A stretch of 64,000 nucleotides of DNA, from assembly GCF_963675165.1 (NCBI RefSeq), contig NC_087379.1, positions 682,001 through 746,000 on the forward strand, given 5' to 3'. The notes under the pieces were generated by a model. That model saw only the letters and a program-made list of their open reading frames with translations, was not told the origin of the DNA and ran no database searches. The translations under genes were made by a program, and so were the position numbers. Source of the stretch: Halichondria panicea (lineage: Eukaryota; Porifera; Demospongiae; Suberitida; Halichondriidae). Shown in pieces: positions 54,537-63,971 of this stretch (positions within the stretch are counted from its first letter, which is position 1; each line of letters starts with the position of its first letter).

Positions 54537-54843
54537 GGGCCAGATTCTCCCGGAGTCGATTAACTTTCTCTCCTGCTTCAAAATCCACCAGAGCTGATGC
54601 CTAACAAAATACTGCTCTTCAATCACCCTCTAAACAAGGGCGCACTCACTATAACCCACGGCTCTGTCATTGAGTTACTTGACTGTTTACAGCACCCAGA
54701 CACTGGTGAGGTTCATGACCTCCCGACCCTCATAACCAAGCACCAGGTGGTGGAGATCAACGACCCAGTACAAGTGACCCCCCAAACACCTCGTCATTCT
54801 CTGGGACCCCCAAACAGAGTTCAAATACAAGCACCAATTGAAT
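54537..54843 (+). pseudogene. NUP210: NUP210 exon (LFNHPLNKG...HPDTGEVHD), cassette E
   Basis: Shows that the two halves seen in B and C are one exon: ILLFNHPLNKGALTITHGSV, IELLDCLQHPDTGEVHDLPT is continuous. One extra C (GACCCCCCAAAC) shifts the frame after VQVTP. Confidence 0.8.
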
Positions 54844-55323
54844 GTGAGTGTGCTAGCTAGCTTGTTGAGAGCTAAACCTGTGTAGGGTACCAGCTACATA
54901 GGCTTGTATATGGCTTGTAATACCGTATAGCGGGTAATTTCCGTAAGGTGAAAATTTGTTCAACTCGAAAGCGGTGATTTTCGTTTGTCTGCAACCTACT
55001 GGTTTTACTAGATATGAACAATTATAGGGATCTCCTTTATTAATTTTGTTTTAGATACAGCGACTTTTCGATTGCGAATTGCGAACATCCTAGCAATCTA
55101 GTCGAAAGTAACGATTTAGATTGGCATATGCAATTGCCGTACTTTGAATGCAATAATTATTATTGTTACAACGCAATCAAGCTTGTACAGTGTCATTCAC
55201 AATCCATTAACCTCTCATTGGATAGTACTGTCCCTATTCCTGTGTTGTACACTACTGTCTATTTAATTGTAGATTGTGGTACATGTGATCAATTTTCTGA
55301 ACCAATTTTCCCTCCCCCCACAG
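54844..55323. other. Spacer; VTEWSC exon and NUP210 exon 3 missing
   Basis: Cassette E deletes the region equivalent to 18300-19550. ACCGTATAGCGGGTAATTT at 54923 is followed directly by the kinase intron. Confidence 0.6.
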
Positions 55324-55553
55324 TCTCGTGCATGGACAAAGATGATGTGTACAGTTTTGGAGTGCTTGCTTGTGAAGTGGTGAATGCTAGATTTCCTGAA
55401 GCTGCTGTATTTCTTGGTCTGCTATCGAGTATGGAAGGTGTATGGCGGGAGCTCCACCCACTCATCACCTCCTGTGTCTCTCACTCCCCTCAGGACAGAC
55501 CCTCCATGGACACTGTACTACACCACATCAAACAATTGGACTCTGAGTCTTAG
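55324..55553 (+). pseudogene. Protein kinase last exon, cassette E (intact exon)
   Basis: Identical plan to 20023-20252; open from acceptor to stop, with subdomain IX and XI motifs. Confidence 0.75.
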
Positions 55554-55719
55554 CATTGGTGCATGAGTGTGTTATTATTAATTTGTGTAAAGACATTTTT
55601 TTAGCTTATTCTGCAAACAAAATGGGGGAGGGGCTGCTCAAGATAAGGGGGTGTTGCATGGGGTCAGAGATCAGAAAGCCATGTGGACTCACTGAAAACT
55701 GTAGTAGATATCATGCAAG

Positions 55720-55889
55720 ATGAAGGCAGCCTTGATAGCAGCCACGGTCCTCACACTTGTCTGCTCCCTTCATAAAGCCAGCTCTCTGGGGAAGCTGAAC
55801 GTACCGGTGGTTTTACTTCCCTATGTCCCCTCCAGCACTGGAGTCAAGGTCAACTTCACTCTGAGCTCCCCTCAAGGTTGCTTCTCTTG
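55720..55889 (+). pseudogene. NUP210: NUP210 exon 1, cassette E (best copy)
   Basis: Open for 56 codons: MKAALIAATVLTLVCSLHKA forms a signal peptide, then KLNVPVVLLPYVPSSTG, VKVNFTLSSPQGCFS, ending TCTTG before GTCAGT. It matches the NUP210 N-terminus and phases correctly with exon 2 at 45927. The downstream exon 2 in this cassette is a stub. Confidence 0.8.
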
Positions 55890-56084
55890 GTCAGTACCTA
55901 CTGTGTGTGTGTAGGGGAGGGGGGATACTGGTGGAAGCTGTGACCCTCAGTTACGGTCAATAGTTAATTAAGCTTGGTGTAATAAAAATTAATGTAAAGA
56001 TTTAGGCCTAAAAATAATACCAACATAGCTTTATAAAATTGCTCGTTGAATTCCAGCGTCCAATAGTTGTAGTGCACTTCAATA

Positions 56085-56180
56085 TATGCCACACACACAC
56101 ACACTCCCACCCACACACCCACACACACACACATGCACACAAGTTGAAGATTAAACCGGACATAGTGTCAGATATCTAAC
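56085..56180 (+). pseudogene. NUP210: CA tract and NUP210 exon 2 stub, cassette E
   Basis: LKIKPDIVSD and stop, with the deletion shared by B and C; the acceptor CACAAG is also mutated. Confidence 0.6.
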
Positions 56181-56262
56181 CATGCAGCTAGCATACTTGT
56201 AGTGATACATGTGTGTCTCTCCCCTTCCCTAACCACACCCCCTCCCCCTCACACACGTGCAG

Positions 56263-56908
56263 GTGTTGGCAAGTCCACTCTCCTCCGCTCTATGGCGTGT
56301 CGTGAGCTGCGTCTACCAGCTGGTGTGAGTGTACTACACGTGGAGCAAGAGGTCACCGGGGACAACACACTAGCACTGGATAGTGTACTCAAGTGTGACA
56401 CTGAGAGAGTGCAGCTGCTCGCTAGAGAGGGGGAGCTACTGGCCTCAGGGGACAAGGACACAGCAGCAGGCAGGTCTGTGTACCAGGGGGGGGAGGTGTT
56501 TTAAGTGTAGTAAAATTATAATAATGAAAAAAAAATTTATTGTATCCAGCTATAATTATAGGGTTACCAGTGTGTAGGTGTCCTAGTGTGTAGTGTACTG
56601 TGTGTTTGACTGCTAGTGAGCATTCGTATGATTATGGTTTGTGTGTATATTTTCAGTACTTATTTTCAGTACTTTATTTACCTTTCGTCTGCCCCTCCCT
56701 CTGTATGTGTAGCGCTTCTGATGAGCTGGCTGAGGTATACCTTCCACTACAGGAGATAGACGCACCAGCAAGGTAACTGTACCCAGTAGATCAAGTACCA
56801 TCTTACACACTGTGCTTACTCACTCACAGAGCTGGCTGTATTCTGGCTGGTCCTGGGTTCACTCCACAGAAGAATGAGATTTGCTCTGGCTAGGACACTG
56901 TTTGCAAG
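56263..56908 (+). pseudogene. ABCF3: ABCF3 three-exon fragment, cassette E
   Basis: Exons 56263-56473 (GVGKSTLLRSMACRELRLPA, VLHVEQEVTGDNTLALDSVL), 56713-56772 (9-nt in-frame loss of ADK) and 56830-56908 (RMRFALARTLFA in the shifted frame). The first exon is open and the best copy; the signature motif is absent. Confidence 0.85.
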
Positions 56909-56989
56909 GTAAGCTGGTTTTGAGAGACGGAAGCGCTGACATTAATTAATCTTCTGTTTTGGGGGGAAGGCGTGAGTTGTTTTTTCAGA

Positions 56990-57350
56990 ATCAGGCGTGT
57001 TTTCAAAGCTATCTTTCAGTAGCTGCCATAACTTGAATTCCGTGAATACAATTTCAATGATTTTCTGATTTTCTGAAAGCTTAGAAAGAGACCTTTCAAA
57101 TGGTGTCATCAAAGTTTATATTTGGGAGATAAAAGTATTTGCCATACCATAAATAAAGCCCATGGTCCAAGGCGGAAAAATTACAAATTAGGGCCCCAAC
57201 AAAATTTCGGATCGAAACACATCATTTGAAAGGTCTCTTTCTAAGCTTTCAGAACATCATAATATTTTTGACATTGGATCAACGGTATTAAAGTAATGGC
57301 TGTTGAAAAATCAGGTTTGTTTTTAGAGCTATCTTTTAGAGGCCATAACT
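56990..57350. repeat. Foldback element copy
   Basis: As 21715-22040. Confidence 0.8.
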
Positions 57351-57493
57351 TGTGTTAGGAACGTCCTATTTAACAAACTCAAAGACGCATTCTGTAGCTC
57401 TGAGAAAGCACTATTGTATACAATTAAAGTGTCTTAAAACCGCTAATTGCTCGCAGTGCCAAAGCTCACTAATTTGTGTGTCCTATGCTGTAG

Positions 57494-58075
57494 ATGTGGG
57501 AACACGGAACCATCGTCGGTTGTATTATAGTCGTACCCCCGGGTTTGAAGTGATCCATGGACTACTGGACCGTGTCATGCAGCTGCTGGAGGTGTCGTTC
57601 ACCAAAGATGGCAGTGGATACTTCCTCAAGGCAGCTGAAGGTGAGTGTTGCATAAGCACAGCTGTGTATGTGTGTTAGGGACTTGTGAAAGAACTACTGC
57701 ATGTATATGCATTCAGTCCAGTTTGTTGGGAATAAGTGGCCTTGAGGTTTTTTGAAGTGTATGTGTTGGGAAGATTATTTTGTCAGAAAATTAATTCCTA
57801 CAACTACACTTGCTCACTGCCCACACTTCTGCACTGCTTGTGTTTACCGCCCCCTCCCCTGCACACACACTCCACAGACTCTACCTATTTCTCGGGCCTT
57901 TGTGCAGAGGTGTGTACGTGGGAAGGTGATCGGGAAACTGGGCATGCTCCATCCTGGTGTGTCTGTTGTGCAGCTCTAGTGTGTGTGAGACTGAGAGGTG
58001 TGTCTGGTGTAGCTGCCTCCTCCAACCAGTACCTGCCCTCCGTACTCTCCACGGAGAACCTATATATCTCCTCAG
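57494..58075 (+). pseudogene. FARSB: FARSB fragment, cassette E
   Basis: Exon 57494-57640 has a 9-nt in-frame loss (LCAVYY to LYY). Exon 57878-57979 ends in the shared TAG. The 58014-58075 segment has lost TTCTCACG and gained TATA. Confidence 0.8.
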
Positions 58076-58159
58076 GTTAGTGTGTGTTCATCATGACCTC
58101 CTTGACAGTATGTACCCAGGTGTGTGTTTAGGGTCAATACTGCAAGGTCATGTACTGAT

Positions 58160-58759
58160 GTAATCCTTATGATCGTAAGAGTATGCACGAACTAGTGTGT
58201 CATATCCAAAGCGTGGTACATTTTGGCAGTATACCTGATCCAAGCTGGAGTCACGTGCCCTTTGAACCTTGTAGGGATTGTGGGTCACGTGACTGTGGTT
58301 AGGTTTTGGGAAGTACTGAGAGAGTGGCTCTGGCAGTTATAGCATTAAGCATGTAAGTGTTTGGGGAGGGGGCAACCCCCCTACACTGGTAATCACATTG
58401 TTGGATGGAAAGGAATGGTCAGAGTTTCTGAAAGGGAGCTAGGGTGGGAGGCTCGAAAGTTGAGCAGTCTGTTAGAGTTAGAGCAGTCAGTTCGAGACTT
58501 ATACAACTGTACTTTGGCAAGTCACGCATGCGCGGTATACGACGAGGCCACGCTCTATAACTGAGGTAAGGCTCCAGTTATGATGCTTCCTAGGTTTCAT
58601 GGCTCCTGAACTGCCATGATTGGCATGTGTATAACTGTGTACTGGCATGATTGTTCATGTCAATGTGTTAAGTGTTGTGATCTATCCTGATCTATCTTGT
58701 TCCATCCTGATCTTGCTTTGTTATGTATTTATCACACTTGTGATGCAACCTCTGTCTAG
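58160..58759. other. Unique DNA replacing the PLE and upstream block
   Basis: Homology to other cassettes stops near 58155 and resumes near 58810. A 67-codon open frame (58361-58564) matches nothing I recognise. No supported gene. Confidence 0.5.
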
Positions 58760-58803
58760 AGAATATTCTAGAACATTCCAGAACCCTTTTTTTTCTATTT
58801 AAG
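58760..58803 (+). promoter_or_regulatory. Heat-shock element and TATA-like box upstream of TRIM-NHL F
   Basis: 58760-58784 is five consecutive perfect pentamers alternating nGAAn and nTTCn, the binding pattern of heat-shock factor trimers. TATTTAAG follows at 58796-58803, and TRIM 5'UTR homology begins a few bases later. No other cassette has this. Confidence 0.7.
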
Positions 58804-58805
58804 TC

Positions 58806-59049
58806 ACCACTTGCATGTGAGAGCTGTGAGTCTATAGCTGCTTTTGCCAAGCTTTGAGCTTTTTTTTCTACTATTAAACACTTTTCTAAAGGTGAGTACT
58901 GAGCATAATAATTATTGTAGATATAGATCTATATAATGTTTCATTTGTTATTTTCATTGCTAATTTGCTCTAGTAGATCTACAGGTCAAGATTCAAGTAG
59001 CATAATTATTGTGATCCATTTTTTCTCTCCTTCACAGTTTTGTTTCATT
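58806..59049 (+). promoter_or_regulatory. TRIM-NHL upstream block F (5'UTR exon and intron)
   Basis: Only the 3' part of the block is kept, from TGTGAGAGCTGTGAGTC. Donor TCTAAAG|GTGAGT is at 58892 and acceptor CTTCACAG ends at 59037. Confidence 0.55.
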
Positions 59050-59997
59050 ATGGCCGAGTTGGAAGGCCACACCCAAAAACGGCTCAAAACCTGTTCTGCT
59101 CAAAGGGCCAGCGAGCTGATCGTGAGAGTGGGTGGAGAGGAGGTGGCAGGAAGTGTGGCAGTCAAGACTCCGATCGATAAACTAGGAACTGTTATCAAGA
59201 CTATCAATGATCTCAAGTCACCGTATGGAGTGGCACTCAACCAAGCTGGGGAGATAATTGTGGTTGAATACGATGCTGGTATTGTCTCGATATTTAGCCC
59301 CACAGGAGACAAGCTGGGAACATTAGACACTTGAGGCACAGCTGTTGGAGAGATGAAGTATCCTTGTGGTGTGGCAGTGGACGGTGATGACAATATTCTG
59401 GTGGTGGACGATGCTAATCATCGACTGTAGAAGTTCTCACGTGGAGGAGACCTGATAGCAGCAGTAGGTAGTCATGGCGATGGTCCTGGACAGTTTAAGT
59501 ATCCGGTGGGTGTTTGTTGCAACAGTGTCAATGGGAAGGTGTATGTGGTTGATAACTATGCTTACTGTGTTCACATCTTCAACTCTGACCTCACCTTCTC
59601 CAGCAAGTTTGGCAGCTATGGCAGTGGTAATGGACAGTTTAGCTGTCCCTGGGACGTTGCATCCGATCGTAGTGGTTGTGTGTATGTGGCTGATCGTGGT
59701 AATCATCGAGTGCAAGTCTTCACACCCGATGGTGGCTATCTGAGGAAGTTTGGAAAGAGTGGCAGCGGAAATAGAGAACTTTACCGCCCTTTCACCATCT
59801 GTGTGGACAGTGATGATCTGATGTATGTGGGGGAGAATGGGAACAATCGTGTCTCAGTGTTCACGTATGAGGGAGTGTTTCTCAAGTCGTTTGGATCAAA
59901 GGGATCTGGACCAGGACTGGATGGCATAGCAGTAGACCAGTGTGGTGTGGTGTATGTGTCTGATTATGGCAACAATAGAGTGCAAATATTTTCCTAG
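59050..59997 (+). pseudogene. TRIM-NHL pseudogene F
   Basis: Starts MAELEGHTQKRLKTCSAQRA, a coiled-coil remnant fused to the filamin end (ASELIVRVGGEEVAGS). RING and B-boxes are gone. TGA at 59332, TAG in CGACTGTAGAAG near 59429 and a frameshift near 59517 (GTTTGTTGCAAC) break the propeller. From 59518 to the stop at 59997 the last four blades are open, with a deletion in blade 6 (GPGLDGIAVD). Blade-1 variable codon is TAC (59269). Confidence 0.85.
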
Positions 59998-60176
59998 TTT
60001 ATTTTTGTTATTAATTTTATTGAGTTATTGTAACATTGCTAATGAATATTGAAATTGAAACCAGTGAATTCTTTGCCCATGCTGTCCCTGTGTACGTGTA
60101 CTGAGTCTCTCCTGTTATAGTCGTACCTTTAGTATCGTACCTCACCCCACCCCCCCCTTTGCTGCAGGGTCTCCAT

Positions 60177-60385
60177 GGTGATATGGTGCTGGTAGCGGGC
60201 ATCAACACTGGTACGGCCAAGGACAAGGTCCGTCTGAGGGAGATGGCGTTATAGGGGGTGGAGCCTGATATCATCAAGCTACTAGTCATTGAGAACATGA
60301 TGCTACAACCCTCCATGGATGTGTACATTCTGCCACTGCCACCCACGGAGGTCAAAGATCACCGGACTGGACGCCATCCTACAAG
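60177..60385 (+). pseudogene. NUP210: NUP210 exon fragment (N-terminal luminal), cassette F
   Basis: Same deletion junction as D (CTGCCACTGCCACCC). Reads GLHGDMVLVAGINTGTAKDK, with a TAG stop in GCGTTATAG. Confidence 0.75.
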
Positions 60386-60468
60386 ACAACAGTATTAAAT
60401 TATTGTGTGTGGGTGTGTGGATCATTGTCTCGTTGCTTAATAATACAGAGATACATTTGTCCTTGCAG

Positions 60469-60568
60469 AATCTTTTGTGCCGAGCCTGTTTCCATGACAA
60501 TACAACCAGTGATTGGTCATATGCCAGACTGCCCTCTATTGACTCAGACCAACAATCACAATATTCAG
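60469..60568 (+). pseudogene. NUP210: NUP210 central exon, cassette F
   Basis: 100-nt copy with ACAATACAACC substitutions. Confidence 0.65.
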
Positions 60569-60648
60569 GTACACTCTAAGTACTAAGATTTTGTCGATTT
60601 TGTCGATTTTGTCAAACAACGATACTTTCAATGTCTTAATTAATGCAG

Positions 60649-60795
60649 TTTCCTGTGCGGCCTTCCAAATGAAATAACAATGTATGGGGCGTTTGACAAC
60701 TTCACATCACTGCAATGTACGTGGTGATCGTCCAATCAGAATGCTCTACCCATGCACCCCCCAGACCTCCTCACTACAACACAAGGACTCAGATA
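60649..60795 (+). pseudogene. NUP210: NUP210 exon (NLEIT region), cassette F
   Basis: Shortened and rearranged at its 5' end (CGGCCTTCCAAATGAAATAA), 3' end as in other copies. Confidence 0.55.
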
Positions 60796-61495
60796 GTAAG
60801 TGTGTTGTTGAGGGGGACAACTTTTGCCACTGATTTTAGCATACCATTACTTTGATAGAACTTCCTATAAGAGTTACATGTGTACAGTGGTGGCTGTACC
60901 ACTTTGAGAACCTGTAACTTGATATTTTGATTTTCTGAAACAAGGAGCTCATTCATTTGGTATGCTTAAATCATAGCTGGCCCAATTTCTGCTAATATTG
61001 GACAGTGATAGCCCATGGTATTTTTCTGAAAGTGAGAAATTTTTGTGTGTTCAAAATGTGTGTGTTGATTATGCCATTTTAACCAGCTAGCTCACTGATA
61101 TAGTTGACAAACACTCTCTGGGAACAAAAACCATTGTGTATAGCTCTTATTTCAATATTTCACAAACTTCCTTGCTTTGGAATAAATAGCGCTTATAATT
61201 AATTGCAGAATGCAGAGGCTGCAAAAACGCATTGATTTTACGATGACTTCAATGTAAAAGGGTGTACCAGCTCAGCATAATTTTACTGCGGAAGCTATAT
61301 CAGAAGTAGTTAGTGGGCGTTCGAAAAACAATCAAAATTCCAGGCTGTTACACGAATATAGGACTATTCTATTGAATGTGAGTGTGCTAGCTAGCTGTTA
61401 AGAGTTTGTCAAACCTGTGTAGGGTACGAGCTGGGCTAGCTTGTAAATGGGTTGTATTCTGCTTGTAGTACAAAGATATAAAAAAGATGTGGCTT
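60796..61495. other. Spacer, degenerate
   Basis: Foldback-related remnant at 60890-61080; GAATGTGAGTGTGCTAGCTA at 61374 is a stub of the exon end seen at 18221. No gene. Confidence 0.5.
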
Positions 61496-61560
61496 ATTGG
61501 TTAGGGTGGTGGCTTAGTAGATCACATGATAGATAAGGCGTGGATTCGATTCCCTTCTGA
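61496..61560 (+). repeat. tRNA-derived SINE or tRNA pseudogene
   Basis: TGGCTTATTGGTTAGGGTGG resembles a polymerase III A box and D-arm, and GGATTCGATTCCC resembles a B box and T-arm. Anticodon-like loop CTTAGTA lies between. There is no convincing acceptor stem, so it is a tRNA-derived repeat rather than a gene. Confidence 0.45.
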
Positions 61561-61642
61561 AGACTTTTCTTCATTTTTTTTGCATTTCAGTGAGTAATTT
61601 CCCTAAGTTTTGAATGCATTATACTCTTGGAAGTACATAATC

Positions 61643-61695
61643 AAGTTGGGTCGTCGCCCGGTTTCCGTTTTGGAAATTGGGCAACGACCCAACTT
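61643..61695. repeat. 24-bp stem hairpin
   Basis: Arms AAGTTGGGTCGTCGCCC... and ...GGGCAACGACCCAACTT pair with few mismatches around a 5-nt loop. Confidence 0.75.
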
Positions 61696-61841
61696 GCGCC
61701 AATAATATTATTACTAATAGGTAGATTAATTAGGTTCTGTCTTTGTTTAATTCACATTTTGTAGAATCGAAGTGGCCAAGATATTCCACTATACTGAAAT
61801 ATGGGGCGTATCCAGTATACAGGCTGGCTCACTAAGACTAA

Positions 61842-61889
61842 AATGGTAGCCGTGGATACCAACAATACGGCTCACTTGATGAAACAGAG
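61842..61889 (+). pseudogene. NUP210: NUP210 VTEWSC exon, 3' stub
   Basis: GGTAGCCGTGGATACCAACA to AAACAGAG before GTACCG matches the 3' end of 18539-18649. Confidence 0.55.
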
Positions 61890-62388
61890 GTACCGTACAT
61901 TGTACAGTATGTATATTGCCAGGAGTACATGAAGGGGAGTAAGCAACTACTATACACACCATATGCATTCCTTGCTGTCTCTCTGTCACAAAACCAGGAG
62001 ACAAAACTTATAGTAATGTAAACTGTTTGGTTTGACATAACCATGTGTGCATGGCTAAGGCAGGCAGGCTACAATCAGAAATTCTACCAAGTGCTTGCAC
62101 AGTACATGTAATTAACCACAGTGTTTGAGTGCAGCCACTTGAGATGTGGGCATTTTACACACATGTATGACAGAGTCAGACAACAACACGTTTGTATGGG
62201 TTGTATAGTCCCCTTCATGTACTCCTGATATTGCCCATTTGTACTGTATGGTCCTCGATCACCTGTTAGACCTTTGTCACGGTATTCGGCCGAAATTGGC
62301 AAATTAGCAATAGCAGTGCATATACCCTTGACCCATATAATAATTATTATGCTAATGGCATTACTTGGTGACCCATAGGTATGAGATA

Positions 62389-62812
62389 TATGTGACAGGC
62401 TCTGGGAAAACCAGACTATTGGAGCAGAATTTAGTATTGAGCTACAGCTAAATTTATGCCTACAGTATAAAATCTCAAATAAAATGTTATTGATGTATAA
62501 GTATCTACAGTCCTTCTACTACCTCTCTGTAAAATCTGATGCTCTAAATCCAACTCTTTCCATCGAAACGCTTCGTCCAAACTATCGCTATTACCTTATT
62601 TTTCCTAATTAAGCAATCTTTGAGAGCCGTTTTTCTCGATACTACATTTTACGGCTTCGAGTTTCCAACGCGCATAACTCGGGTATGAAACTAGGTATGT
62701 GAACACTAAGCATATCATTGTGTAGGCAATGCTCTGCTCTATCACTTGGTACATTAATCACCAAAATTTTAGTCTGCTCCAATAGTCTGGTTTTCCTAGA
62801 GCCTGTCACATA
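62389..62812. mobile_element. 424-bp TA-flanked inverted-repeat element
   Basis: TIRs of over 40 bp with few mismatches (TATGTGACAGGCTCTGGGAA at the left; GAGCCTGTCACATA at the right), flanked by TA at 62387-62388 and 62813-62814. No transposase. Tc1/mariner-type nonautonomous element by target site. Confidence 0.8.
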
Positions 62813-62881
62813 TAGTGGCAGCTATAGGTGACCCCAGAGGAGGTCCCACAACCGTGCGCCTGGTACGTTTTTGCCATGCAA

Positions 62882-62932
62882 AAGTGTGGGTGATGTAATC
62901 TACTTTCTTGATAGATTACATCACCCACACTT
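62882..62932. repeat. Perfect 21-bp stem hairpin
   Basis: AAGTGTGGGTGATGTAATCT and its reverse complement around a 9-nt loop. Could be a tiny foldback element or a structured transcript. Confidence 0.75.
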
Positions 62933-63160
62933 GGATTGGTCAGTGTGCAAATTCCAAGGTTGTGACAGATACAGGAAGTCACGTTACTCTCCGCATACAT
63001 CTGATGTACAGTATGCCTACCTTCGATACTCTCTCTCTATCATATACTCTTGCTAAAACTAGAGTGAGTGTGCTAGCTAGCTTGTTGAGAGCTAAACCTG
63101 TGTAGGTACCAGCTACAATACATAGGCTTGTACATGGCTTATTATTGTATTTGTGTGCAG

Positions 63161-63302
63161 TTAGTGGACGACCTTTGAACCTTGAAATAACGCTGTGTGA
63201 CGTTTGACAACTTCACATCACTGCAATGTACGTGGTGATCGTCCAATCAGAATGCTCTACCCACCCCCCAGACCTCCTGACTACAACACAAGGACTCAGA
63301 TA
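63161..63302 (+). pseudogene. NUP210: NUP210 exon (NLEIT region), extra copy
   Basis: A second copy within cassette F, preceded by GTGTGCAG and followed by GTAAGTG. Shares the altered TTTGACAACTTCACATCACT centre with 60649-60795, so the two arose by local duplication. Confidence 0.6.
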
Positions 63303-63751
63303 GTAAGTGTGTTGTTGAGGGGGACAACTTTTGCCACTGATTTTAGCATACCATTACTTTGATAGAACTTCCTATAAGAGTTACATGTATACAGTGGTGG
63401 CTGTACCACTTTGAGAGCCCGTAACTTGAATTTCGGTAGTCTGATTTCAATTTTCTGCAAGTTAAATCATTATGGAGAGGGTATGCTTAAAATTAAACAA
63501 CAGTAGTTGGCCCAATTTCAGTTCAATACCATATTATTATGGACTACAGTCCTGGTCTTTTTCTGAAATGTTGTTGCGTTCAAAATGTGTGGGTTGATTG
63601 TGCCGTTTTATAGACCTTCTTAGGTTTCATAAAACCATAAGAAATTGTACCAACACCAGAATTATTATAATTAAGGTTGGTGGAATTGTGTCGACTGCAA
63701 CGTGTATACTACATTATACAAAATAATTATTATTATACTGCACTCTGTACT

Positions 63752-63761
63752 TACACACACA

Positions 63762-63840
<79 letters not shown>
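63752..63840. repeat. (CA)n microsatellite abutting an acceptor
   Basis: About 40 CA units with two CTCA interruptions, ending CACAG. Confidence 0.92.
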
Positions 63841-63971
63841 CCACGGGGCAGACACTGCGTTGTGACGTATTTGTAGCCTCAATTGAGCGTATTGAGATCA
63901 CAACTCGTACGAGGGAGCTGCTGTTGGGGGAGGAGCCGAACGTTTCAGTGTGCAGGCTTTTTACGAGGAAG
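63841..63971 (+). pseudogene. NUP210: NUP210 exon 3, cassette F
   Basis: Open copy like 28941-29071; GTACGT donor follows. The window ends 29 bases later, so the cassette continues beyond it. Confidence 0.8.

Noticed and set aside
61496-61560. Functional tRNA gene
   Set aside because: A and B box-like segments exist but the acceptor stem does not pair.
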